Origin: Pedobacter psychrotolerans
GTDB taxonomy: Bacteria; Bacteroidota; Bacteroidia; Sphingobacteriales; Sphingobacteriaceae
Direction of reading: 5' to 3'
Assembly (NCBI RefSeq): GCF_004340665.1
Contig: NZ_SLWO01000001.1
Coordinates: 97,317-161,316, forward strand
DNA length: 64,000 bases
In this document: piece by piece, positions 17,546-25,328 of the stretch
How positions within the stretch are numbered: position 1 is the first letter of the stretch
Layout: each line of letters begins with the position of its first letter
The notes under the pieces: model-generated
The model's database searches: none
Seen by the model: the letters and a program-made list of their open reading frames with translations, nothing else
Told to the model about the DNA's origin: nothing
Program-made: the position numbers and the translations under genes

Positions 17546-18103
17546 TTATTCTTTAATTTTAAACCCAATTCTATTTCTGTCTTTCCACTTCAATTGGGCT
17601 ATTTTTTCATCAAGCAAATTGTCCATTGCATCATAAAGCTCATTCAGTTGAACATCATGTTCCCCAATCCGTTCTTTAATTTCGATGAGGTGTTCGTTGA
17701 TGTTACTTTGTTTAAGCAAAATCCGCCTTATATCTACAAAGGCTCTCATGATCGCGATGTTCATGTTTATCGCCTTATCACTTTTCAAAGCACCACTTAG
17801 CATTGCTACGCCTTGTTCTGTGAAAGCATAAGGCATCTTTCTAGTGCCACCCCAACTTGAAGTCACAATTTGTGACTTCAAGTTGGGGCTATTTGTCGTC
17901 GCAATTTGCGACCGGATATTTTCCCATTCAAACGAAGTTAATTGAAACATAAAATCTTCAGGAAAACGATTTATATTACGTTTTACTGCTTGATTCAATA
18001 CTTTTGTTTCCACTTCATAAAGAGATGCCAGATCAAAATCTAACATTACTCTTTCATCCCTGATTGTATAAATTCTACTTTCAATGCTCTTGATAATTTG
18101 CAT
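17546..18103 (-). CDS. ORF6N-domain protein
   Basis: A 185-residue protein beginning with an ORF6N domain (IYTIRDERVMLDFDLASLYE, VLNQAVKRNINRFPEDFMFQ, then WGGTRKMPYAFTEQGVAMLS at about residues 84-103) and ending in a predicted helical, charged tail. The family is linked to phage antirepressor-type DNA-binding proteins; its cellular role is undefined. It is inserted between ilvD and ilvB in the same direction with short gaps, an unusual place for a mobile-type gene. Residues about 64-81 contain a 12-residue internal repeat (RSQIATT / KSQIVTS) encoded by palindromic DNA. Confidence 0.88.
   Translation of the reverse strand: MQIIKSIESRIYTIRDERVMLDFDLASLYEVETKVLNQAVKRNINRFPEDFMFQLTSFEWENIRSQIATTNSPNLKSQIVTSSWGGTRKMPYAFTEQGVAMLSGALKSDKAINMNIAIMRAFVDIRRILLKQSNINEHLIEIKERIGEHDVQLNELYDAMDNLLDEKIAQLKWKDRNRIGFKIKE
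17850..17888. repeat. Perfect 19-bp inverted repeat inside the ORF6N gene
   Basis: CCCCAACTTGAAGTCACAA and its exact reverse complement are separated by one base, all within codons. A second, shorter palindrome GTCGCAATTTGCGAC lies at 17898-17912, 36 bp (12 codons) away from the related GTCACAATTTGTGAC at 17862-17876. Confidence 0.9.
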
Positions 18104-18177
18104 GTTGTATTCATTTTAATATCAATTTTAGTCGGGATGACTATTTGTTTTTACCTTCCCATTAAAGGGTAAAGAGG

Positions 18178-19860
18178 TTAATACTCGTCAGTTACACAGC
18201 CACTTGCCGCGTCTGAAACTGTTTTAGCATATTTATATAAAACTCCTTTTGTTACTTTCAGCTCAGGCTGAACATATTTTTTTCTTCGCTCGGCGATCAC
18301 TTCTTCACTTACCTGCAAACTGATGATGTTGTTTACTGCATCAATCAAAATGCGATCTTCATCTTCAACCAGGCCAATTAAGCCTCCTTTGTAAGATTCT
18401 GGTGTGATGTGACCCACCACAAAACCGTGTGTGCCTCCAGAAAAACGTCCATCAGTAATCAATGCTACCGATTTACCTAAACCTGCTCCAATAATTGCCG
18501 ATGTTGGTTTTAGCATCTCTGGCATACCTGGTGCGCCAACTGGCCCGGAGTTTTTAATTACGATAACATCTCCTGGTTGAACACGACCACTGGAAATGCC
18601 TGCAATTAAATCATGTTCACCATCAAATACGCGTGCCGGACCTTCAAATTTTTCTCCTTCTTTGCCACTGATTTTGGCAACAGAACCCTTTTCTGCCAGG
18701 TTTCCATAAAGAATCTGTAAATGGCCAGTCGCTTTGATTGGTTCATTTAACTTTTGAATGATTTTCTGATCATAATCCATGATTGATTTTACATCAGCCA
18801 GGTTTTCAGCCATCGTTTTGCCGGTTACCGTTAAACAGTCTCCATGAAGCAAACCTTCATTCAATAAATATTTAAGTACCGCTGGAATGCCACCATATTG
18901 ATGTAAATCTTGCATTAAGTATTTTCCGCTTGGTTTAAAATCAGCTAAAACAGGTGTTACATCACTCATTTTCTGGAAATCATCCTGAGTGATTTCCACG
19001 CCGATTGCTTTACCCATTGCAATAAAATGTAATACGGCATTGGTACTTCCACCCAATATGATGATTGAACGAATGGCATTTTCAAATGCTTTTCTCGTCA
19101 TGATATCAGATGGTTTGATATCTTTTTCTAATAAAATTTTAATGTACTTACCGGCATCCAAACATTCTTGTTTTTTCTCCGGACTTATCGCCGGGTTAGA
19201 AGAGGAGTAAGGTAAACTCATACCCAAAGCTTCAATTGCTGAAGCCATCGTATTGGCAGTGTACATCCCTCCACATGCTCCTGCACCAGGACAAGTATGT
19301 TTAATGATGCCTTGATAATCTTCTTCTGAAAGATTGCCGCAGATTTTTTGTCCTAAAGCTTCAAAAGCAGAAACAATATTTAATTCCTCTCCTTTATAAT
19401 GTCCGGGAGCAATTGTACCTCCGTAAATCATAATGGACGGGCGATCCAAACGGGCCATCGCCATAATTGCGCCAGGCATATTTTTATCACAACCGGGGAT
19501 AGAAATAATGCCATCGTAATATTGTCCGCCGCAAATGGTTTCAATGCTATCTGCGATTACATCGCGACTAACCAAAGAGTAACGCATCCCATCGGTACCA
19601 TTGCTCATCCCATCACTTACACCAATAGTATTGAAAACCAAGCCCACTAAATCATTTTTCCAAACTCCGGCTTTAACATCTTTTGCAAGGTCGTTAAGGT
19701 GCATGTTGCAGGTGTTACCATCGTAACCCATACTTGCAATACCAACCTGTGCTTTTGCCATATCTGCATCAGTTAAACCGATTCCGTAAAGCATGGCTTG
19801 CGCCGCAGGTTGTGTAGGGTCTTGTGTAAATGTTTTACTGTACTTATTTAATTCGCTCAT
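18178..19860 (-). CDS. ilvD: Dihydroxy-acid dehydratase
   Basis: Dehydrates dihydroxyisovalerate and dihydroxymethylvalerate to the 2-oxo acids. Three cysteines that normally hold the iron-sulfur cluster are at C51 (DGNTCNMH), C124 ([10 protein letters not shown]) and C196 ([11 protein letters not shown]), which suggests the 2Fe-2S type of enzyme. The 560-residue length is normal. It is the first core ilv gene after ilvE, with the O-methyltransferase-like gene in between. Confidence 0.96.
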   Translation of the reverse strand: MSELNKYSKTFTQDPTQPAAQAMLYGIGLTDADMAKAQVGIASMGYDGNTCNMHLNDLAKDVKAGVWKNDLVGLVFNTIGVSDGMSNGTDGMRYSLVSRDVIADSIETICGGQYYDGIISIPGCDKNMPGAIMAMARLDRPSIMIYGGTIAPGHYKGEELNIVSAFEALGQKICGNLSEEDYQGIIKHTCPGAGACGGMYTANTMASAIEALGMSLPYSSSNPAISPEKKQECLDAGKYIKILLEKDIKPSDIMTRKAFENAIRSIIILGGSTNAVLHFIAMGKAIGVEITQDDFQKMSDVTPVLADFKPSGKYLMQDLHQYGGIPAVLKYLLNEGLLHGDCLTVTGKTMAENLADVKSIMDYDQKIIQKLNEPIKATGHLQILYGNLAEKGSVAKISGKEGEKFEGPARVFDGEHDLIAGISSGRVQPGDVIVIKNSGPVGAPGMPEMLKPTSAIIGAGLGKSVALITDGRFSGGTHGFVVGHITPESYKGGLIGLVEDEDRILIDAVNNIISLQVSEEVIAERRKKYVQPELKVTKGVLYKYAKTVSDAASGCVTDEY

Positions 19861-19911
19861 TGTTTAAAATGTATATTCTAGTTCTGTTAGTTATATTATT
19901 TTAAAGTTTTA

Positions 19912-20490
19912 TTACTTCTTTACTCCGATTACAATTCCTGTTGCCCAAACTTGTTTGGTTAAGTACAAATCTTCATGAGATTCTAATTCTTTAATTAATC
20001 TGATCGCCTTTTCGTGATGTCCTTCAGGCCAATTGGGCTGAGGCAGCATATCATCAATAATATAAAGGCCTCCTGTATTAAGCATAGCGATAGCTTCATC
20101 TAAAAGCAAATATTTGCCATGCCAGGTATCAGCAAAAATGTAATCAAACTTTTTATCTTTATTTTTTTCGATCCATTCACCACCATCAGTTGAAACTAAA
20201 TTCAAGCGATCATCATTTCCTAAATGCTTTTCAGCAATTTTTAAAAACTTATCTTCTACATCAATCGAGGTCAATGTAGATTTTTCATCCATTCCATCCA
20301 ATATCCAGGAAGTAGATAAACCCGTTCCGGTTCCTAACTCTAGAAAATTACTGGATGGTTTAGTGGCGGCAAGCGTTCTAAGCAATGAGCAGGTTAACAC
20401 ATCAGATGCCATGTCAAAGCCAGATGCTTTGGTTGCACTATCTATGTTAAGATAGGCTACAGGGAATTGCTGGTTAATCTCGTTGGTCAT
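19912..20490 (-). CDS. O-methyltransferase-like SAM enzyme
   Basis: A 192-residue class I methyltransferase of the catechol/caffeoyl-CoA O-methyltransferase type. Motif I is FLELGTGTGLSTSWIL, the acidic residue is in TSIDVEDKF, and FDYIFADTWHGKY with YIIDDMLPQPNW matches the metal-site region. The substrate is unknown. It lies between ilvE and ilvD and is presumably cotranscribed with them. Confidence 0.85.
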   Translation of the reverse strand: MTNEINQQFPVAYLNIDSATKASGFDMASDVLTCSLLRTLAATKPSSNFLELGTGTGLSTSWILDGMDEKSTLTSIDVEDKFLKIAEKHLGNDDRLNLVSTDGGEWIEKNKDKKFDYIFADTWHGKYLLLDEAIAMLNTGGLYIIDDMLPQPNWPEGHHEKAIRLIKELESHEDLYLTKQVWATGIVIGVKK

Positions 20491-20532
20491 TTGCTTTTAC
20501 TGCTTTGGCAATTTTATTTATTCATGTCACTG

Positions 20533-20562
20533 TTTTCGGATTCTTGACTTTCAACTCCTGAC
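20533..20562. repeat. Heptamer-periodic tract
   Basis: CGGATTC, TTGACTT, TCAACTC, CTGACTA follow each other in exact 7-nt phase in the gap after ilvE, reaching its stop codon. Confidence 0.6.
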
Positions 20563-21452
20563 TATATAATTACTTCATAATTTACTTTCTCAAGCACAAG
20601 ATTTTTATATGCACGTTGTATGGTATACCCGATAGATTCTCTCCATGAACTACGGAACACAATATCATCAACGGAGGCAATACCTGCAACTTCAGTAGCT
20701 GTTCCACATAAGAAGGCACTGTCTGCATGTCTTAAATCCTCAACTGTCAATTTTTTTTCTATACATTCAATATCAAGCACCGTACATAATTCTTTAACAG
20801 TTGCCCTTGTTATTCCTGGTAAAATGTTTCCTGGTGATGGTGTGTAAAGTTTTCCATCTTTTTCTAAAAAAATATTAGCACCCGATGCTTCAGCAATAAA
20901 TCCATGCATATCTAAAAGTAAAGCTTCATCATAACCTTTAATGTTTGCAGCGGTAGTGGCCAAAATGGAATTTACATAGTTTCCGCTCAATTTAGCTTCC
21001 ATTGGAGTCGACTTTGGATTTGGCCTTTCGTAATCTGAAATGGTTAATTTTAATAGTTTATTTCCAGAATAAGCATCCCAATCCCAAGCACAAATTAAAA
21101 TGGATACTCCACTTGGTTCATTCAGTTTCATATTCGGATGGCAAAAAACCAATGGACGGATATAGGCGTCTTTAAGTTTATTTAGGGTTAGTAACTTATA
21201 AGTTTCTTTAATGAGTTCCTGTTTATCCCATGGAAATGGAATATTAGCCAGCTGGCAAGAACGCTCTAAACGGTCAAAGTGGGCAGCTGCTTTAAAAATG
21301 CGGTTACCATTGTGGGTTTTATAGGCTCTTATACCTTCAAAAGCAGCATAGCCATAATGTAGCGACTGTCCATATAAATCAGTACTGCTATCTACAGCTT
21401 TCTCAAACCGTCCATCAAGGTAAATAATTGTATTAGAATTGTAGTATTTCAT
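20562..21452 (-). CDS. ilvE: Branched-chain amino acid aminotransferase
   Basis: Class IV PLP transaminase making the final step to Val, Leu and Ile. The PLP lysine is K154 in MEAKLSGNYVNS; GYDEALLLDMHGFIAEASGANIF and the phosphate-binding LPGITRATVKEL and CGTATEVAGI are present. The 296-residue length is usual. It is the first enzyme gene downstream of the leader-peptide/terminator module, so whatever passes the attenuator is transcribed into this gene first. Confidence 0.94.
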   Translation of the reverse strand: MKYYNSNTIIYLDGRFEKAVDSSTDLYGQSLHYGYAAFEGIRAYKTHNGNRIFKAAAHFDRLERSCQLANIPFPWDKQELIKETYKLLTLNKLKDAYIRPLVFCHPNMKLNEPSGVSILICAWDWDAYSGNKLLKLTISDYERPNPKSTPMEAKLSGNYVNSILATTAANIKGYDEALLLDMHGFIAEASGANIFLEKDGKLYTPSPGNILPGITRATVKELCTVLDIECIEKKLTVEDLRHADSAFLCGTATEVAGIASVDDIVFRSSWRESIGYTIQRAYKNLVLEKVNYEVII

Positions 21453-21472
21453 AATACCATGTTTTGTTATTT

Positions 21473-21505
21473 AAAAAAAGCGTCCTGTTTGTATCAGGAC
21501 GCTTT
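21473..21505 (-). terminator. Leader terminator upstream of ilvE
   Basis: An 11-bp GC-centred hairpin followed by a T-run on the minus strand, between the leader ORF and ilvE. It is the terminating form of the attenuator. Confidence 0.9.
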
Positions 21506-21544
21506 AAGTATATTTAGTTTTTATAATCTAATTAAAAGCTGTCC
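21473..21544 (-). promoter_or_regulatory. Transcription attenuator in front of the ilvE operon
   Basis: On the minus strand an 11-bp perfect stem AAAGCGTCCTG / CAGGACGCTTT (21477-21505, loop of 7) is followed by seven T: a strong intrinsic terminator ending 21 bp before the ilvE start codon. The competing pairing is GGACAGCTTTTAA (21544-21532, which contains the leader stop codon) with TTAAAGCGTCC (21507-21497), 11 bp with two bulged bases; it would consume most of the terminator's 5' arm. A ribosome at the leader stop would block that pairing and allow termination; one stalled at the Val/Leu/Ile codons would permit it. Confidence 0.8.
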
Positions 21545-21666
21545 GTTTTCTTCGTTAGAAAAATATTTAGAAGTAGCAGGTTCAGAATAATGACAGGTAA
21601 CAATACAACATTTACAGCAAAATTTGCAGTAGTGTTATGTAAAAAAGTATTGCTTTGAATTGCCAT
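21532..21666 (-). CDS. BCAA leader peptide (attenuation)
   Basis: A 44-codon ORF starting at ATG 21666 (MAIQSNTF). Residues 18-37 contain 15 Val, Leu or Ile out of 20, including VNVVLLPVIILNLLLLNIF, so ribosome speed across it depends on all three branched-chain amino acids. Five of the Leu codons in its core are CTG, CTG, CTA, CTT and CTA rather than the TTA that seems commonest around it, which recalls the rare Leu codons in enterobacterial leuL. It ends 26 bp before the terminator hairpin. A longer frame from TTG 21720 overlaps the likely promoter and is rejected. A structural membrane peptide is the alternative reading. Confidence 0.85.
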   Translation of the reverse strand: MAIQSNTFLHNTTANFAVNVVLLPVIILNLLLLNIFLTKKTDSF

Positions 21667-21689
21667 AGTTTTCTGTTTCTTTATAAATA

Positions 21690-21720
21690 CCAATTTAGTT
21701 TTTGGTCTACTAATAAACAA
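21690..21720 (-). promoter_or_regulatory. Probable promoter of the ilvE operon leader
   Basis: On the minus strand TTG (21720-21718), 20 nt, then TAAATTGG (21697-21690), one mismatch from the Bacteroidota -7 element TAnnTTTG. It would start transcription about 17 nt before the leader ATG. Confidence 0.5.
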
Positions 21721-22009
21721 GAGAAATAGAAAAAAAATGAAATCAGAATATAATTCTATTATTTTTTGATAATATAAAATATAATTCTTTTTAAATTGAA
21801 TAATACTGATATGCTGCGGGTAGGTGTAGACTAAATATCAAAACGGTATACGGTCTGTTTGTTATGCTAGCATTGTAATTTTTGGATTTTTCTGCTTAAA
21901 AACCTTTTTACATCTTGATAATTTGAAAATGAAGTTCATCATTCAAAGATTTTCATTCCTTTCTTTGATCCTAGGAATTTAGTCTATGCATACCTTTTAA
22001 CCTTGAATA

Positions 22010-23152
22010 TTATTTTTCAAAAAGAATATTAAAACCACTGGCAGTATACCATTGTAACCTTTTATAATAGGTTAAATTGATATCATTATAATAAGGTATG
22101 TAACAAGTAATACCAGAAAAAGCTTTTATTGGCTTGCCAAGGAAATTTGGAGTTGCAGCTTGGTATAAAATAACTTTTTTCAACTGACTATATATACTCC
22201 TCAATTCTTGCTGTTGCCAATTGTGATCTAAGAAATCACCATAATCGTAATTCGCTACAGGAAATCCTAAGGTAAAATCTAGCCGCTGAATATTGGTAGT
22301 AGTAAATTGATCACCATAAACCTTTGTTCTAATCATAAGTGATTTCATCTCACTAGCCAACTGAGGCAATTGACTTGTTTTAATCAGTGAAACTGTTGCG
22401 GATTGGCGATCATCGGTGTAACTATTGTAATAGTCATAGTAAGCTTGTGCAACATCTTTCAACTGATCGGAGCCTTTAAAAAGAAATGGAGTAATATATT
22501 GGTAGGGAAAACTTTCTGCAATTGTTTCAGCAGGGGAGGCAATAATATAATTAGCTTTATCTTTAAATTCATAAAGCACTTCAACACCACCCATTGAGCA
22601 CGCATCAAAAATAAGAAATTCCAGATTGTTTGGTAATGCGTTTTTTAAATCGATAATATCCATTTCCTCGCCATTATCGCGTCCAAATGATTTTGTTTTA
22701 ACAATAGCAGATGATGGTGGTGCCCAAGAGGTAGCATGCGACCAAAGAACCAATCCATAGGTTTCTGCAGGATATTCTTTTTGAGCATTGCTCACTACAT
22801 CTTTTAGAAATTCCGGGTCGGATGTTGCACTACTTTGATAAGTTTTTACTGTATCGCTGGTTATTCTGTTTTCATCCGGATCATATTTTATTTTTAATAA
22901 GTATGATCGAACGCTGCTCGTTTTAATGTATACCAGTAAAATTCCATCAATATCTTTTGCTCCTTTTTCCATTCTATTAATACTGGTCAGCGCTTCGTAA
23001 CGCAAGTCATTATTAGCCTCCATATAAACTAATACCATCTTCTTCACCCTTATCTTATCAGGAAGAACATCATCATTTTTCTTACAGGAAATATTTAGGA
23101 GGGTTGCAGTAATCAGTAACGATATTAAGAGCAAGCGATTTGCGGTAATCAT
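22010..23152 (-). CDS. Clostripain-family (C11) peptidase, lipoprotein
   Basis: A 380-residue putative cysteine peptidase exported as a lipoprotein (lipobox LNISC, Cys23, followed by KK). The catalytic pair is seen as H139 in LVLWSHATSW and C185 in FLIFDACSMGGVEVLYEF, the standard C11 arrangement. C11 enzymes usually cleave after Arg or Lys. It is divergent from the two fimbrillin-type lipoproteins across about 500 bp; surface proteins may be its substrates, but that is inference from position only. Confidence 0.88.
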   Translation of the reverse strand: MITANRLLLISLLITATLLNISCKKNDDVLPDKIRVKKMVLVYMEANNDLRYEALTSINRMEKGAKDIDGILLVYIKTSSVRSYLLKIKYDPDENRITSDTVKTYQSSATSDPEFLKDVVSNAQKEYPAETYGLVLWSHATSWAPPSSAIVKTKSFGRDNGEEMDIIDLKNALPNNLEFLIFDACSMGGVEVLYEFKDKANYIIASPAETIAESFPYQYITPFLFKGSDQLKDVAQAYYDYYNSYTDDRQSATVSLIKTSQLPQLASEMKSLMIRTKVYGDQFTTTNIQRLDFTLGFPVANYDYGDFLDHNWQQQELRSIYSQLKKVILYQAATPNFLGKPIKAFSGITCYIPYYNDINLTYYKRLQWYTASGFNILFEK

Positions 23153-23654
23153 AAGTGTTTATTATCTGCCATAAAATTAGTCAAAATTCTAAGGAGGCAT
23201 TCTAATGGCTTTAGTATCCTATTTTCAGATAAAATAGACTTAATCGGATTTCTATATCATTTCAATAATCAATCTTCAAATCTGAATTAACCGATACTTG
23301 AATAAGGTAAAGAGGTAGCCTGTTGTAAATAAGCGTTTTGCATTTTCTGTTTCCTTTTCTAATGAACTATTTTTATCTGCATTTTTTGATATAAATCAAT
23401 ATTTCGCTTACATCATACAATGTTAACAGATCATTATTATTTACTTTTTTTAACGCTAAATGTTAACTGAAACTTCTTTTTGGCTTAACTAAAAGCCTTT
23501 TCGTAGGCCCTTTCTTTGCGAGATCATTTAAGAAACCATTTTCCAACCAGGATGTTTAACGCATCCAAATTCATTTACGCACTCCACTCTACAACACATA
23601 TGTTGTAGAGACCCAGCCATAAAATAAATCAATTTTTTAACATAATTACAAATA
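23153..23654. other. 502-bp noncoding region between divergent genes
   Basis: It must contain the promoters of the C11 peptidase and of the fimbrillin-type pair. I see a palindrome CTACAACA-CATA-TGTTGTAG at about 23589-23608 (possible operator or mRNA hairpin in the leader of the fimbrillin-nuclease gene), but no TAnnTTTG box at a proper distance from a TTG. No ORF is convincing. Confidence 0.5.
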
Positions 23655-25307
23655 ATGAGAATTAGAAATTTACAATTTGCTTCAATCTTTGCGCTCGTAC
23701 TTTTTGCAACAGCCTGTAAAAAGGACAATCCAAAAGAGCCTGATGTTGTGGTAGATAATCGTACAGCTGTTCGGTTTTCTTCCTCAATCGATGGTCAGAT
23801 TAAAACTAAGGCAACCAATAATAAATGGGATGCCAATGACGTAATTGGTGTGTTTATGAAAACCGGAAATGGTTTCACCAATGTAATTTCATCAAATAAG
23901 GCATACACAACCAGTGGTGATGGTGAGTTTAAACCTTCAGCAACAGACCAGTCATTATTTTACCCTGAAAATGGTAGTGCTGTAGATTTTGTAGCTTATT
24001 ATCCATTTAACCAATCGCTGGTAGGAAATGGCTATTCAGTTAATGTTGAAAATCAAAATAATCAGGCAGCCATTGATTTGATGTATGCAAATAATGCAAC
24101 GGGTTTAAGCAAAACCAGCACCAATGCCAATTTAATTTTTACCCACCAGTTATCAAAGATTGAGATTACTGTTAAAAATGGTGCAGGTGTAGCTGACTTA
24201 AATGGCCTGTCTACGAGTATCGTAGGTGTAAAATCTAAAGCAGATTTCGATTTGGCAAGTGGAATTATGGTGGCACAGGATCAAAAAACCAGCATTTTGG
24301 CCAAAACAAGCATTAAGGACATTACAACTGTGGCAGAAGCCATCTTAATTCCAACTACGGATGAGACCAATACCAAAATTGTATTTACAATTGGTACGAA
24401 AACATTCACCTGGAATTTACCAGCTAATACCATATTTGAAAAAGGTAAAAAATACAGCTATGAAATTGAGCTTAAAGGAGAAGGAACAGGAACAACAGGT
24501 ATTGCAGCTACCCTAAAAGCGATAATTACCAATTGGAATGAAGTGCCATCCGGTTCTTATAGCCTGGATCAGGAAACAACTATTAATCCACCTGCACAGT
24601 ATGGATACATGGAAACGCCAATTGTAAATACTGATAACAATACACTTTACGTTGCACATGGTTTTCCAGGTAGAACTGGGGTAAGAAATTATTCTATGTT
24701 ATATGATAAAAGGTATAAGTTAGCTTATTGGGTAGCCTATCCACTACATGCTTCCTATATCGGAAGTTCTGGTCGTTCTGATGCATGGGCATTTGATCCG
24801 GCAATTTCATCAAGTGATCAGGTAAATTTAAGTAGTTCATTTGGTAATGGATACGACCGTGGTCATCAGATTCCTAGTGGTGACCGTACCGCTACCAGAG
24901 ATTTAAATGCAACAACTTTTTATTATTCTAATATGACGGCTCAGGTTTCTTCTATGAATCAGGGAATCTGGAATAATTTAGAACAGCAAGTAAGAACCTG
25001 GACAGCACAAAGCGACACGCTTTATGTGGTTACAGGTGCTGGTATTACCACTGCTTCCGATCAAAATATTACCTATTTGAAAGGATCAGCCATACCAAAG
25101 TATTATTACAAAGCTCTTGCAATGAAGAAAGGCGATACCTATTATACGATTGGATTTAGAATTAACAATCAGGTTATTCCATCTTCAACCAATTACAATT
25201 CTTACCGGGTAAGTGTAAGTGATATTGAGAAGGAAACCGGTTATACCTTTTTTCCTAAACTATCCAAAACCGTAAAAGAGACTATCGATAATAATATCTG
25301 GAAATAA
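23655..25307 (+). CDS. Fimbrillin-like lipoprotein fused to a DRGH nuclease
   Basis: A 550-residue lipoprotein (FATACKK, Cys21). Residues about 35-305 form a fimbrillin-like (Mfa2/FimA-type) unit with FSSSIDGQIKTKA, VDFVAYYPF, LIFTHQLSKIEITV and an ITNWNEVPSGSY end. Residues about 320-550 are a DNA/RNA non-specific endonuclease: DRGHQIPSGDR with catalytic H404, SNMTAQVSSMNQG, and N435...E443 at the same +8 spacing as the Serratia nuclease metal Asn and Glu. It should be a surface-exposed or secreted nuclease carried on an adhesin-like stalk. It is followed after 21 bp by a paralogue with a different C-terminus. Confidence 0.88.
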   Translation: MRIRNLQFASIFALVLFATACKKDNPKEPDVVVDNRTAVRFSSSIDGQIKTKATNNKWDANDVIGVFMKTGNGFTNVISSNKAYTTSGDGEFKPSATDQSLFYPENGSAVDFVAYYPFNQSLVGNGYSVNVENQNNQAAIDLMYANNATGLSKTSTNANLIFTHQLSKIEITVKNGAGVADLNGLSTSIVGVKSKADFDLASGIMVAQDQKTSILAKTSIKDITTVAEAILIPTTDETNTKIVFTIGTKTFTWNLPANTIFEKGKKYSYEIELKGEGTGTTGIAATLKAIITNWNEVPSGSYSLDQETTINPPAQYGYMETPIVNTDNNTLYVAHGFPGRTGVRNYSMLYDKRYKLAYWVAYPLHASYIGSSGRSDAWAFDPAISSSDQVNLSSSFGNGYDRGHQIPSGDRTATRDLNATTFYYSNMTAQVSSMNQGIWNNLEQQVRTWTAQSDTLYVVTGAGITTASDQNITYLKGSAIPKYYYKALAMKKGDTYYTIGFRINNQVIPSSTNYNSYRVSVSDIEKETGYTFFPKLSKTVKETIDNNIWK

Positions 25308-25328
25308 AAAATCTACTAAATAACGAAC

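Noticed and set aside
21473..21544. T-box riboswitch upstream of ilvE
   Set aside because: No T-box sequence or specifier-loop stem is visible, and the short Val/Leu/Ile-rich ORF explains the control better.
21667..21720. TTG 21720 as start of the leader ORF
   Set aside because: It overlaps the probable promoter; ATG 21666 gives a leader of normal form.
23483..23518. Promoter TTTCTTTG ahead of the fimbrillin-nuclease gene
   Set aside because: The box lacks TA at its start and the distance to the nearest TTG (28 nt) is too long.
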